Of a stretch of DNA of 50,659 bases, positions 1-9,240 are shown one piece after another. A program made the translations under genes and the position numbers. Numbering within the stretch: position 1 is the stretch's first letter; every line of letters begins with the position of its first letter. Origin of the DNA: Jaenimonas drosophilae. Its lineage: Eukaryota; Euglenozoa; Kinetoplastea; Trypanosomatida; Trypanosomatidae. The stretch spans positions 1 to 50,659 of the forward strand of contig JASAON010001544.1 of NCBI GenBank assembly GCA_030849065.1, given 5' to 3'. The notes under the pieces were generated by a model, which did not search any database, was not told the DNA's origin, and worked only from the letters and a program-made list of their open reading frames with translations.

Positions 1-890
1 CTGTGGCTGGCGTCTGTTAGTACCTTGATAGGCATGGTGGAGCTGTTGTGTGGTGCAGTAGCTTTTACAACGTTATCTTGTAGTAGGTAGCCAAGTTGGA
101 AGCTATTCAAGAATTGCTCGTAGAGCTCCGTGAAGTCGTCGAACATGACAATGACGGTAGCGGTGGAGTGGTGCCACAAAAAGTCTGCAATCGGTTGGAT
201 GTCCTCCTCAAGTGTGCCAATGACGATGGTTGTGCCCGTAGTCACGAGGAGCGTCTGAATGGCTGCCTGGCTGACCATGAAGGAGGTCAGCGTCAGCTCG
301 AACTGTGCAAAGATGTTGTTGATGGCGATGAGGATGGCCTCGGTGACGAAGGGGTCGGTGGTTCGGAGTACTGCGAGAATGTTTGTGGCGGCGGTCTGTG
401 TGGAGGAGAGGAAGGCGGCGTGTGCGTAGAGCTGCTGCTCGAGGGTTGCGAAGAGGTATACCTCGTCGGAACTGATGTGGCGGACGCCGGGTGTCATGAG
501 AATGGGATCGAGCACCAGCGCGTGGACTGCTGCGGGGTCAACGTCGGCGGGGATGCCGGCCTCAAAGAAGGAGATGTGGTCGCGGGCGATGTAGTCAGAA
601 ATGGTGTTTGTCGTGGCAGTGGAGCTGTACGGCGCCACGTGTGCATCGTAGCTGCCAGGGAGGAATTTTTGCAGGGTGGGGCTGTTGTGAATGACCACAA
701 TCGCTTCCTGCGTCTCAAGAAGGAGGTGGGCACTGCGTAGGATGTTGCTTTGGTTGACGAGTCCGACGTTGAGCGGGATGGCCGAGGTGGTTGCCGCTGC
801 TGCTGCTGAATGAAGGACAAGTATCACGGCAAGAAGTACACACGCCGGAAGAACATGGCCGCCATGTTGATGGGAACGGGACAGCGACAT
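1..890 (-). CDS. Receptor-type cyclase-like protein, ectodomain part only (C-terminus beyond left edge)
   Basis: Reading the minus strand from the ATG at 890 gives 296 codons without a stop, running off the window start, so only the N-terminal part is visible. It opens with a signal peptide: a His-containing n-region, a Leu/Val/Ala-rich core and an Ala-rich end near residue 33. A ligand-binding-like ectodomain follows, matching the two genes to its right in landmarks such as ISFFEAGIP, a DPI element, a TLEQQLY element and the strand-loop VIVMFDDFTELYEQF. In those genes this fold precedes a Leu-rich membrane segment and a degenerate cyclase domain, so the missing part probably has the same layout (inference). 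It is the third member of a tandem cluster. No function beyond surface receptor can be given. Confidence is high that this is a gene and good for the family. Confidence 0.85.
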   Translation of the reverse strand, partial: MSLSRSHQHGGHVLPACVLLAVILVLHSAAAAATTSAIPLNVGLVNQSNILRSAHLLLETQEAIVVIHNSPTLQKFLPGSYDAHVAPYSSTATTNTISDYIARDHISFFEAGIPADVDPAAVHALVLDPILMTPGVRHISSDEVYLFATLEQQLYAHAAFLSSTQTAATNILAVLRTTDPFVTEAILIAINNIFAQFELTLTSFMVSQAAIQTLLVTTGTTIVIGTLEEDIQPIADFLWHHSTATVIVMFDDFTELYEQFLNSFQLGYLLQDNVVKATAPHNSSTMPIKVLTDASH

Positions 891-1670
891 CAGAAGCGTG
901 GTAGAGTGGATGCGTACAGGAAACAGAAGGTTGACTTGGATATCAGGCGGCTGAGAAGCCGGAGTGGCACCTGTGTGTTGTCGTGAGTGCGGCTGCGCGA
1001 TGTGCTGCAGCAACGAGCACACAATTCACAACAAACAAGAGAGACAGCCAACTAGCAGTCTTTAAAGAAGAAGAAGAAGAAAGAGGTACGTATGAGAAGC
1101 ACTTCCACGGCACATTGCCGTTGTGTGCTACAGCTGAGACTTAGGTTGGCGAGTGGGATTGTTGTAGAGTGTAGAGTAGAAGCTTAAGATAAAGCGGGGC
1201 CCACGTTGCTGCATTATGAGGCTAGTGAAAAGAACGCACGCTCAGAGGCGTCATGCGTGGAATCGTGGCGATACATGCATGGAGTTGATGTAGGGCCGTC
1301 TCTAGCTCGGAAATGCATCGTGAGCTCGCACGCATCTGTGGCGTATCTGCGATATTCACTATTGGTTAATGTCAGTGGCCATTTGCCACCATCAATAAAC
1401 AGCGATGGGAAAAAAAATAACGTGGGGGTTCTACAGGATACACAAAAAAAAACAAAAGAACATGATGATGCGTCGGTGAACGGGAGCACTCAACAATCCG
1501 CATCACATACAACATATAGGGTGTGAAGGGCGTTGCTTTTGTTTTTGTGTTGTGTGTTTGTCTGACGTGGGGGGGGGGGGGTATGGCAGTACATTACGAG
1601 CCATTGTGTAAACTAGATATAAGAAAAGATATGTGAGTGCGTGCACGTCGTATACCACGCGACGCATACG
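891..1670. other. Intergenic spacer
   Basis: No supported gene. It holds the TTC-type tract described at 1052-1089, A-rich runs near 1411-1455 and a 13-G homopolymer at 1569-1581 (C13 in the transcript), 90 nt past the stop codon of the gene to the right. Confidence 0.7.
1052..1089 (-). promoter_or_regulatory. Candidate trans-splice acceptor with pyrimidine tract for the gene starting at 890
   Basis: On the transcribed strand a TTC-repeat pyrimidine tract (1066-1089) is followed by AG at 1060-1061 and again at 1052-1053, about 160 nt before the ATG at 890. This fits a kinetoplastid spliced-leader acceptor. Which AG is used cannot be told from sequence. Confidence 0.45.
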
Positions 1671-4601
1671 TCACTCCCACTCCTCAACATGATAGGCATC
1701 CCAGCCACGGAGCTGCGGCGGTTTGGACGGAGACGGAGGTGGCAAAGGTGATCGCGGCCGGCGCTCGGGGAGGTCGCGGCTCCATGACTCCTCCGGACGA
1801 TGAGGGCCGTCGTAGTAGGACGAGCGGTACATGGTGGATGCTTCTTGGTTCCATCGTCGGTCGTAGCTGGAGCGGTTGTCAGTGCTTGGGTAGATGGAGT
1901 CCACATGAGATTTATCTGGGTAGGTGTAGGCACTGCGCTCGCACCGCTCAGGCCGCGGCGCAAGAATGGGTGCGGGAATGGGCACCAGGCATCCCTCCAT
2001 GGGGGAGTAGCTCTGCTCCCCCTCTTCTTCACGTGGGCTGCGGTGCCAGTTGTCCTCCACTTGTGTGCCAACACTGCACGTGATGACGGGCGGGGGGAGC
2101 TTGATCGGCGCGTCATCCTCATACACCGACCGCGGGGGCTCTTCAGTGTAGGCAGACAGCCTGTCCACCAACGCCTCCTCCTCCTCTTTCTCATCCTCTG
2201 GGCTTACGCACACCGCACGCTCCTCCAGCACAACTTCCTCCTCCTCCTCCTCCTGCTGAACGGAGTCGGAATACATAACACGTGAGGTTTGGCCCTCTGC
2301 CTCTTGCCACTCGTCGTCCTCCTCCTCCTCCACACCTGTGTTGGCTATGGGGAGTGCGCGGCTTGCCTGTCCTTCGGCAAATCGCTCCTGCGGCTCCGTC
2401 GATTCCACGACACGTGGCGCATCCATCACACGATGAGCCTCGCCACGTGCCTCTCGCACGCGCTCCTCCTCCACCTGGCGTACCGCGGTGCTGCGCTCCT
2501 GCGCTACCTCCCGCTCTGGCTTGTCCTCCTTCAGGATGAAGATGCGTTGTGGGGTGTCATTGTTGCCCACGGCGTGCTCACCAAAGAACTCAATGTGGTA
2601 GTTCTTGTCCGCACTCGACGGCAACATACGATGGGTGGCCTCGGTCATCAGCACTTGGCCCCCACCACGGCCCAGGCCGCTGGTGGCAGCCGCACAGGGC
2701 TCCAGATCAGTTTCCTGCACCTCCTCCGCGTCCGGGGTACGCTCGCAGTGGCCACTGTGCATGCCCACACGCACGGGAAGGTAGCCTGCGGCGTAGCAAG
2801 CACGGCCCTGAAGGGGCTCATCCGCTCCTTCTTCCTGTGCCGCATGGCAAATGGCAGAGACGTCGTGCGAGTGGTGAGATCGGACCTCTGTCTGAATACG
2901 CTGGCCAAACCGAAGGGCATCCTCGGCCGTTTTACTGCGCACAACGAAGGTCTCACCGGAGCTTCGACTGAGGTGGCAGCGCTCACCGCGGGCAACACGC
3001 TGCACCAGGCGCTGGAGCTCATCAACCGCTCCCTTCATGCTCTCCGGTTCATGGTACCACAGCCAGCCTCGGTCGGCGACGCTCACAACGACGATGGTCA
3101 TGTCCTGCTCCTCCGCCTCCTTCTCCTGCGTGGATGAGCTACTTCTTCCGCATGGGCAGCACGCACAGGGGCAGCAGCAGCACATAATGAGCAAAATAAG
3201 AAGAAGCAACAGCATCAAGGCTATGATGGCCAAGATGATCCACAACACGTAGTTGTCCGTGAATGTGCCGCGTGCTCCGGTGCCGTAGTTGTGAGCTTGA
3301 AAGCCACCACTGCCATCACCAAGAGGAGGTGTAAGGGCCCGGCTCGTGGCAGGTGAGACATCTTTATCGTAGATACTGGAATAAGGCCACAACCACAACT
3401 TGGTTGCTCCGTAGTTGACGATGCACGACGATGGATTCTGCGACGGTCCTGTGCAGCCTGTCGTGTAGGGGCCGAAGATCATGTCATCAATCTCAACCGT
3501 CTTGGTTGAGAAGAAGGCCTTGGAAATGCCAGCCGAGGTGAGTTTCTTTGCCTCAAGGGAAGTCAAGCCAGCCACAAGTGCAGTCACAAAGGCACGCAGG
3601 CCAGCAGGAGTGCGGTAGGTGGCTGGCATGTTGGCGTAGAAGATGCTCATCGCGTCGCTGTAGTGAGCGGTGGCACCCGTTAGAGCCATCGTGGGGGTCT
3701 CGAATGGCGCCGATTCATCCTCGGCGTACGCACGAGCGTGGAGCTCCATGAGCACATCAGTGGGAACACCGGCCTCACTCCAACGTGGTAGGTTGGTGGT
3801 GTAGAGCAGCCGAGACATGGCAGACTTGTACTCCGTGCCAAACGACGTCACAAAGGTGTCGTAGAGCACCGTCAAGTCATCAAAGTCCACAATCACCGTT
3901 GCGTCACTGTGGGCCTCCAGGAAGGTCACGAGTGGTGCAACGTCCGCAGTGGTCAGGCCCACCACAAAGGTCGTGCCACTGGTCAGAAGCTCATCAGAGA
4001 TGGTGGCACCAGACACAACCACCGAAGATGATGGCAGGCTAAGTCCATAGAAGCTGAAAGCCACCTTGGCAGCAGCTGTAATAGCATCCACACCATCGCT
4101 GTCATCTCGAAGAAGAAATCGTAAATGTGTTGTGCTGATGTCATGCTCGCTGCAGTAAAAGGCACAAACATATAGCTGTTGTACCAAGGTTGGAAACAGG
4201 TAGATGATGTTCGTGCTTTGCATATGAAGGCCTGTAGTGGCGTTGATGGGATCAACCACCAGTGTAGAGCTGAAGTTGGTCATATTAAAGGGGATGCCAC
4301 CCTCAATGAAGGATACAGGAGTAGTTCGGACCCATTCTTCTATGTCAGACGTTGCGTTGTCTTCGGATACAGTGGTGCTGGTGCTGGAGTAGGGAAAGGC
4401 AAGAAGCTGCTTCAGTGCAGCATCATTCTCCATCTCGGCCACAACCCCAGACGTTTGGTCTGCGAGGTAGGAACTGTAGTCAAGACCCGTGACGGTGACA
4501 ATACCAACGCTAAGGGAGTCTGCGGCCAGTGCGTGCTCAGTCAGGCACATCACCACCAGCCATGCCATCCACAGGCTCCAGGATCGTCCGTAGGTTCGCA
4601 T
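1671..4601 (-). CDS. Receptor-type pseudocyclase, 976 aa, single-lobe ectodomain
   Basis: Type I membrane protein. The start is the ATG at 4601, which gives a clean signal peptide (Trp/Leu/Val core, AxA end near residue 27); in-frame codons further upstream contain no ATG. The ectodomain spans about residues 28-450. A Leu-rich membrane helix follows at 452-473, then a Cys cluster (CCCC, later C-A-C-C) suited to palmitoylation. A class III nucleotide cyclase-like domain lies at about 501-700. By eye against the trypanosomatid receptor cyclases, the first metal Asp (TDIES motif) is Ser507, the second (VGDSF) is Glu550 in GETF, and the transition-state Asn and Arg are Cys636 and Thr640. Catalysis is therefore unlikely. 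The roughly 275-residue tail is acidic, then Pro/Tyr/Ser-rich, with two AEGQxSR repeats and a GTQV motif. A 221-bp stretch is identical to the neighbour on the right. Confidence 0.9.
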   Translation of the reverse strand: MRTYGRSWSLWMAWLVVMCLTEHALAADSLSVGIVTVTGLDYSSYLADQTSGVVAEMENDAALKQLLAFPYSSTSTTVSEDNATSDIEEWVRTTPVSFIEGGIPFNMTNFSSTLVVDPINATTGLHMQSTNIIYLFPTLVQQLYVCAFYCSEHDISTTHLRFLLRDDSDGVDAITAAAKVAFSFYGLSLPSSSVVVSGATISDELLTSGTTFVVGLTTADVAPLVTFLEAHSDATVIVDFDDLTVLYDTFVTSFGTEYKSAMSRLLYTTNLPRWSEAGVPTDVLMELHARAYAEDESAPFETPTMALTGATAHYSDAMSIFYANMPATYRTPAGLRAFVTALVAGLTSLEAKKLTSAGISKAFFSTKTVEIDDMIFGPYTTGCTGPSQNPSSCIVNYGATKLWLWPYSSIYDKDVSPATSRALTPPLGDGSGGFQAHNYGTGARGTFTDNYVLWIILAIIALMLLLLLILLIMCCCCPCACCPCGRSSSSTQEKEAEEQDMTIVVVSVADRGWLWYHEPESMKGAVDELQRLVQRVARGERCHLSRSSGETFVVRSKTAEDALRFGQRIQTEVRSHHSHDVSAICHAAQEEGADEPLQGRACYAAGYLPVRVGMHSGHCERTPDAEEVQETDLEPCAAATSGLGRGGGQVLMTEATHRMLPSSADKNYHIEFFGEHAVGNNDTPQRIFILKEDKPEREVAQERSTAVRQVEEERVREARGEAHRVMDAPRVVESTEPQERFAEGQASRALPIANTGVEEEEDDEWQEAEGQTSRVMYSDSVQQEEEEEEVVLEERAVCVSPEDEKEEEEALVDRLSAYTEEPPRSVYEDDAPIKLPPPVITCSVGTQVEDNWHRSPREEEGEQSYSPMEGCLVPIPAPILAPRPERCERSAYTYPDKSHVDSIYPSTDNRSSYDRRWNQEASTMYRSSYYDGPHRPEESWSRDLPERRPRSPLPPPSPSKPPQLRGWDAYHVEEWE
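2554..2774 (-). repeat. 221-bp block identical to 6563-6783
   Basis: Every base of this block, inside the cyclase-like domain (about VRVGMHSGH to GNNDTP), matches 6563-6783. Identity stops abruptly on both sides. The signature is that of gene conversion or a very recent exchange between tandem paralogues. Confidence 0.93.
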
Positions 4602-5856
4602 AATCCAAAGATGCCGGTACAGCGCCGCCTCTAATCTGAACAACGTGGGCGCCAACTCCGCCCACAGACAGAAACAGCAATACGCAATTCTTCATGTAAA
4701 AACAACACAGAAAAACAAATGGAGAAGAGATTAGCAAATCATTGTTCTTACAAAGCACTCAACACGTCAGTAGAGTTAGGCATGCACGTGCACGCATGTT
4801 CAGGTGCTCACACGCACATCATACGCAGTGCGTGTAGTAAAGTAGCTTCTCAGGTGGTTTGCAGGGCACGAAAGTAAAGAAGGCATATATATGTATGAAC
4901 AACGGTGCTCGATGTTGCGTAGTGACACCCTCTTAGTGTGTTGGAGTGGACTCCTATGGCATTGTAGGGGTTCACACGCAGCACCCAAAGAACATGAACC
5001 ATTTGTGGAAGGGAGTGTTTTAATGTCGTGGAGCAGGATGGGAAGGGCGGACATGAAGCAGTGGCAGATCACTACGGCCTCGTGACTGTCTTTCCAGCCA
5101 TGACAAGAGAGGGATACTGAAAAGATGGCCAAGAGCGCCATCACAAAGATAAACACAAAAAAAAAAGAAAAAAAAGTGTTTTGTGTGTGCAGTGCGCCGG
5201 TGTGTCTGTGCCCGGCTCATACTGTTGTCGATGTGAGCGGGCATAGGCATTGCCCACAACGAAGCAGTGGAAGCAGAGCCGAGCATGACTTCCTTCACAT
5301 ACGCGCACGCACATCTCATGTCAAGGTACTCACAATGGGAGACCACCCTCGGTGTTGCGAGGAGAGAGGCATAATGCCCACAAGGTATAACGAAAGGGTG
5401 GGAAGGGGGAACGCGCTTGTTGTGCAGAGCTCGCCGGGGATGACGTGTTGCGCCGACATGTTCTGACACTGCGAGCATTGACACACACATGCCACCAGCA
5501 GCAACAACAAGCAAGATATAGAAAACAAAAAAAGGATATCTACGTACGTCATTGATGGTGAACAGAGTTAACGGAACAAAAATGATAAGAAAAAAAAATG
5601 CAGGAGATGCACCTCCTAACCTCCTTTGACGTCGCAACCCCCAATGAGGGGGCGCCTCTACACAAAGGTGAGCATGCACACGCACTACACCTTCCAACAA
5701 TGTAACAAACAAGTGAGGCACTCCTGCCCGGACAGGCAGGCATGCTAACATGGAGATGCGTATGTGGTTGTTTCAGTCAAGAAACCATCCACAACCAACA
5801 CCTGATCTCATGTTTTGGTATTGTCACAACATTCACATGGCATCAAGCTCAAGGGT
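4602..5856. other. Intergenic spacer with strong pyrimidine tracts
   Basis: No gene is accepted here. The strongest signals on the transcribed strand are a T/C tract at 5157-5176, followed by a TTTTCAG at about 5117-5123, and a second tract ending in AG at 4690-4691. The latter is about 90 nt before the ATG at 4601 and leaves no upstream ATG, so it is the better acceptor candidate for that gene. Confidence 0.6.
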
Positions 5857-8526
5857 CTACTTGCGGCGTCTCATCGGAGAGGCCGCAGCAGCAGGACCAG
5901 CTTGAGCAGGGCCACGCGCTGACACCTGCGTCGATCGGGTGACCATCGTTGCTGTGGGCATCACAAGAGACTCCACCGGGTACACGGAGTGGCAGCAGGG
6001 GCACTGATACCCGTTGACCCTGTTCCACTGTGCTTCATCACCACGCTCCTGAGCAGGCGCGGCCGCAGTGAAGTGCTCCGCCACCTCTTCTCCATAGAGC
6101 TCGGAACAGCGCTTGCAGGGCATCATGACTGTAGCAGTGCCCTCCGCCGTCCTGAGAGGAAGCTGCTCCTCCACGCTCTGAATGCGACGCAGCTGCTCAC
6201 CACGAGGGCGGCCCTCACTGCGTACATCCTCCTCCTCCTCCTCCGCAACGTTCTCGTCCATGCGGACCTCGGCAACATCATCGACGTGTTCATCCGAGCG
6301 GTCACGAGTCTCTGCCAACACGAGCTCTTCCTCATGCAAGTGCAGCGCACGTCCACTGGACGGGCCACCAACGGCAACCATGGCGCAGCCCTCCGCCACT
6401 TGGTAGGGAAGCTGCTCCTCATGGCTGGAGAAGCCGTTCATCCTGGGCTTCTCCGTGGCCTCATCAACGTTCTCCTCCATCGACTTATCTTCTTCCTCCA
6501 CAACACCCTCATGCTCCTGCACCTTTACGCTTGGTGCGGCAATGACGAAGATCTCCATCGGTGTGTCATTGTTGCCCACGGCGTGCTCACCAAAGAACTC
6601 AATGTGGTAGTTCTTGTCCGCACTCGACGGCAACATACGATGGGTGGCCTCGGTCATCAGCACTTGGCCCCCACCACGGCCCAGGCCGCTGGTGGCAGCC
6701 GCACAGGGCTCCAGATCAGTTTCCTGCACCTCCTCCGCGTCCGGGGTACGCTCGCAGTGGCCACTGTGCATGCCCACACGCACTTGCAGCATTGACCACA
6801 CAAAGCCACTGGAGCCCTCACCATCGCCGTACATGTCAGCCACGGCATCCGAGCGCTGCCGCCGGGCGTCCTCTTGAACAGCACAACCAAAGCGTACCGC
6901 CGCCTCCGCCTTGTGACACTCCACAACAAAGTGGTGCTCCGACGAGGCCACCACGCGGCAGTCGTGCCTCTCCGCCAAGTTTTCCACCGTCTGATGAAGT
7001 CGCTCCGCTGCAGCATCTAACTGGTCGGCATCCACGGAACGCAACGTCTCAGGATCGTCAATCTCCACCACGATCAGCGTCACGCAGTTGTCTGGGGTGT
7101 TGGAGGCAGCATCGGCAGAGTGGCGGCAGCAGCACAGAATCAGCAGAATCAGCAGCAGCAACAGCATCAGGGCGATCACACCGAGAATGGTCCACAGGAA
7201 GATGTTGTCGTAGCTGTCCTTGAAGTGGCCGGAGGAGGTGAGGGCGGAGTTGACGTTGGCCAACAAGGGCTTGCCGTTTGACTGCATCATACCACCATAG
7301 GTCCACAAAGACACACCACTTGGTCCGCTGTTAAGCACGCAGTTCTCCTCGGGCGCAATGCAATGGGAGAGGAAGGGGCCGTAGGTGTTGTCGCCCACAG
7401 CAAAGGTCTGGCCGCTGAAGAGAACGTGGTCAATCGCGGAGCTCGATGACGATCCAGCGCGGTTAGCGGCAGCATTCATCACCAACGTGGACAAGTACGC
7501 ACGAAGGCCGGCAGGGGTCTGAGAAGTAGCGGGCACATCCGCGTAGTACACATTCATAGCATTGGTGTAGTCTGTTTCGGTTAGAGCGTGTGCAGGCTTC
7601 GCGGCATCCGCGGCGGGTACCACATCTCCCTCCACTGACGCACCAACTGGAATGGCCTCGTGAGCGTTGACGTCGGTTTTGGCCCCAGCAGCAGCGGCCT
7701 TCGTCCATGGTGGCAGGTTGGACACGAACATGATGGAGTCCTGAACATCAGAGTAGGTGGTTCCCAGAACGCTGGAGTACATGTTAAAGTGCATCGTTAA
7801 GTCATCAAAAAGAAGCAAGACCTTGGCGTTGTTGCTCTTCACAGTCGTGGCGATGTCAGTGGCCATGGCATCCGTGGAGCCGAGGATGATGTTGATGCCC
7901 TTCGTGGAAATGTAGGTGGCGGCGGCCAAGTTGGGCTCCATGATGAAGACGGCATCCACCGTGACGCCGCGAGCCTTGAGTGCGCTCATCAGGTAGTTCA
8001 AAGGGGTGTTGGGGGAGGCATCTGTCAACGAGATGATGTTGAGCTCGCTTGGCTTGTTGGCAGAAAGATACTGTGCAAAGATGGTGAGTTGCTGTGGCAC
8101 GGTAGGGCACAGAAAGGCCAGGTTCTTCTGCATACCAATGAGGGTTGGGGTCAGGCCAATGGGATCCATGTAGATCTCACTGAAGGTTGTCAGGGAGGAC
8201 GGATAGCCACCTTCGATGTAGCTCACACTGTGGGTTTTGAGAGCTGTGTTGACCTGTTCCTGGGCGGTTTCGGTGGCGCTGTTGGAGGTGACAGCCATCT
8301 CAACGCTGGTGTAGTCGTAGTGAAGAAGATTGTGAATGCTGGCGGTACTCTGCATCAAATCAATCATGGTGGAGGTTTGGGTTGCCAAGTAGGTGCCGGC
8401 GGGAATGTTGTCCACGTTCAGAACGCCCACTGTGATGGTGGACGCCTGAGCCACCATGGTGGCTGTCATGGAGAGCAGCAGAAGCCCAACGAAGCATCCG
8501 CTGAGGAGGTTGTGACGGCGCGCCAT
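5857..8526 (-). CDS. Receptor-type pseudocyclase, 889 aa, with Zn-ribbon-like tail
   Basis: Sister of the gene to its left. The start is the ATG at 8526, followed by a signal peptide (GLLLLSMTATM core, AQA end near residue 29); the upstream in-frame extension begins only at TTG. The ectodomain spans about 30-440, with landmarks YIEGGYP, PQQL and LLLFDDLTMHF. The membrane helix is at 443-464, followed by CCC. The cyclase-like domain (about 487-680) aligns well with trypanosomatid receptor cyclases, but the first metal Asp is Glu488, the second is His531 within EHH, and the transition-state Asn and Arg are Cys608 and Thr612; it is predicted inactive. The acidic tail repeats EEQLPxxxAEGxAxV twice. 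It then carries CKRC (804-807) and CPCC (842-845), a likely zinc-binding pair, and ends in a basic MRRRK. Its cyclase-like domain shares the 221-bp identical block. Confidence 0.9.
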   Translation of the reverse strand: MARRHNLLSGCFVGLLLLSMTATMVAQASTITVGVLNVDNIPAGTYLATQTSTMIDLMQSTASIHNLLHYDYTSVEMAVTSNSATETAQEQVNTALKTHSVSYIEGGYPSSLTTFSEIYMDPIGLTPTLIGMQKNLAFLCPTVPQQLTIFAQYLSANKPSELNIISLTDASPNTPLNYLMSALKARGVTVDAVFIMEPNLAAATYISTKGINIILGSTDAMATDIATTVKSNNAKVLLLFDDLTMHFNMYSSVLGTTYSDVQDSIMFVSNLPPWTKAAAAGAKTDVNAHEAIPVGASVEGDVVPAADAAKPAHALTETDYTNAMNVYYADVPATSQTPAGLRAYLSTLVMNAAANRAGSSSSSAIDHVLFSGQTFAVGDNTYGPFLSHCIAPEENCVLNSGPSGVSLWTYGGMMQSNGKPLLANVNSALTSSGHFKDSYDNIFLWTILGVIALMLLLLLILLILCCCRHSADAASNTPDNCVTLIVVEIDDPETLRSVDADQLDAAAERLHQTVENLAERHDCRVVASSEHHFVVECHKAEAAVRFGCAVQEDARRQRSDAVADMYGDGEGSSGFVWSMLQVRVGMHSGHCERTPDAEEVQETDLEPCAAATSGLGRGGGQVLMTEATHRMLPSSADKNYHIEFFGEHAVGNNDTPMEIFVIAAPSVKVQEHEGVVEEEDKSMEENVDEATEKPRMNGFSSHEEQLPYQVAEGCAMVAVGGPSSGRALHLHEEELVLAETRDRSDEHVDDVAEVRMDENVAEEEEEDVRSEGRPRGEQLRRIQSVEEQLPLRTAEGTATVMMPCKRCSELYGEEVAEHFTAAAPAQERGDEAQWNRVNGYQCPCCHSVYPVESLVMPTATMVTRSTQVSARGPAQAGPAAAASPMRRRK
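6563..6783 (-). repeat. 221-bp block identical to 2554-2774
   Basis: Second copy of the perfectly identical segment, offset by exactly 4009 bp. The sequences on both sides within the two genes are clearly diverged. Confidence 0.93.
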
Positions 8527-9240
8527 GGAGAATAGGGATGATCTCGGGCAGGTAGGCGTAGAAGGAAAAGGCAGGTGCGACAGGCACAAGCGTGAGCGGT
8601 TGATCAAAGGTTAGGATTAACGGGAGGTGAAGATTGTGTGTATGTACGTACACTTGGCAATACAAAAAATGAGAGCATAGACAAGGAGAAGAGAACAGTG
8701 TTAAGCGTTGTGAGCACACTCTTCTTATTGTGTGTTTTCGAGGGTCATTTCCCCCCGCACACGTGAAGAAGACAGCATTTGGAAGAGGCATGGGATCGTG
8801 CGAGAACAGAGCTCAAGATGGAGAGGGGAAGTATTTTTGTTTCTGGTGGAATCATGCTGATTCACCGGAGTTCTAAGAAGAAACGGTCGGGTCATTGTAT
8901 TCTGCCGCTCATGTTGTCTCAGAGGGGGGGGATCCCCATGCACACACTCTCTTTGTTGAAGAGAAGAATGAAATAAATAAAACAGAAACAAACATCACAG
9001 ACAATTTGTTTCATTTCATGTAAGCAAGAAAGTGGGGCCTGTTCTAACAATTGGGGTATCGCCCAGCGTATCAGCGCCACACAGCTCTGAAGAAGCAGAA
9101 ACAGGGTAACGTTTGGGGAGCACGGTCACGGAAACGTCTGTGTATAGAAAACGAGAGAGGGGAGAAAACGGCGGATGAAGAGTTGGTGGTGGTGGTGGTT
9201 GACTCTTCTTCGTTCTTTTGTTGTTGACGCAATTAATATA
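8527..9240. other. Intergenic spacer
   Basis: No supported gene. It contains the candidate acceptor for the gene starting at 8526 (8543-8572) and A/T-rich sequence near 8970-9010. A short GGT repeat sits at 9185-9199. Confidence 0.65.
8543..8572 (-). promoter_or_regulatory. Candidate trans-splice acceptor for the gene starting at 8526
   Basis: The transcribed strand reads a CT-rich tract (8545-8572) ending in CCCGAG, with AG at 8543-8544. This is the only AG between the tract and the ATG 17 nt downstream. It supports the chosen start and argues against the longer TTG-initiated frame. Confidence 0.5.

Noticed and set aside
96..740. 214-codon plus-strand frame
   Set aside because: Antisense shadow of the receptor ectodomain gene. 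The minus-strand frame has a signal peptide and matches two paralogues.
4800..5141. 113-codon frame with a signal-peptide-like start (MALLAIFSVSLSCHG)
   Set aside because: Its ATG lies upstream of the first AG after the T-tract at 5157-5176, so the mature mRNA would lack the start. No similarity to anything else in the window.
5020..5751. 243-codon minus-strand frame in the 4602-5856 spacer
   Set aside because: Rich in Phe/His/Cys because it reads pyrimidine tracts. No domain and no paralogue, and it contains the likely splice-processing region of the next gene.
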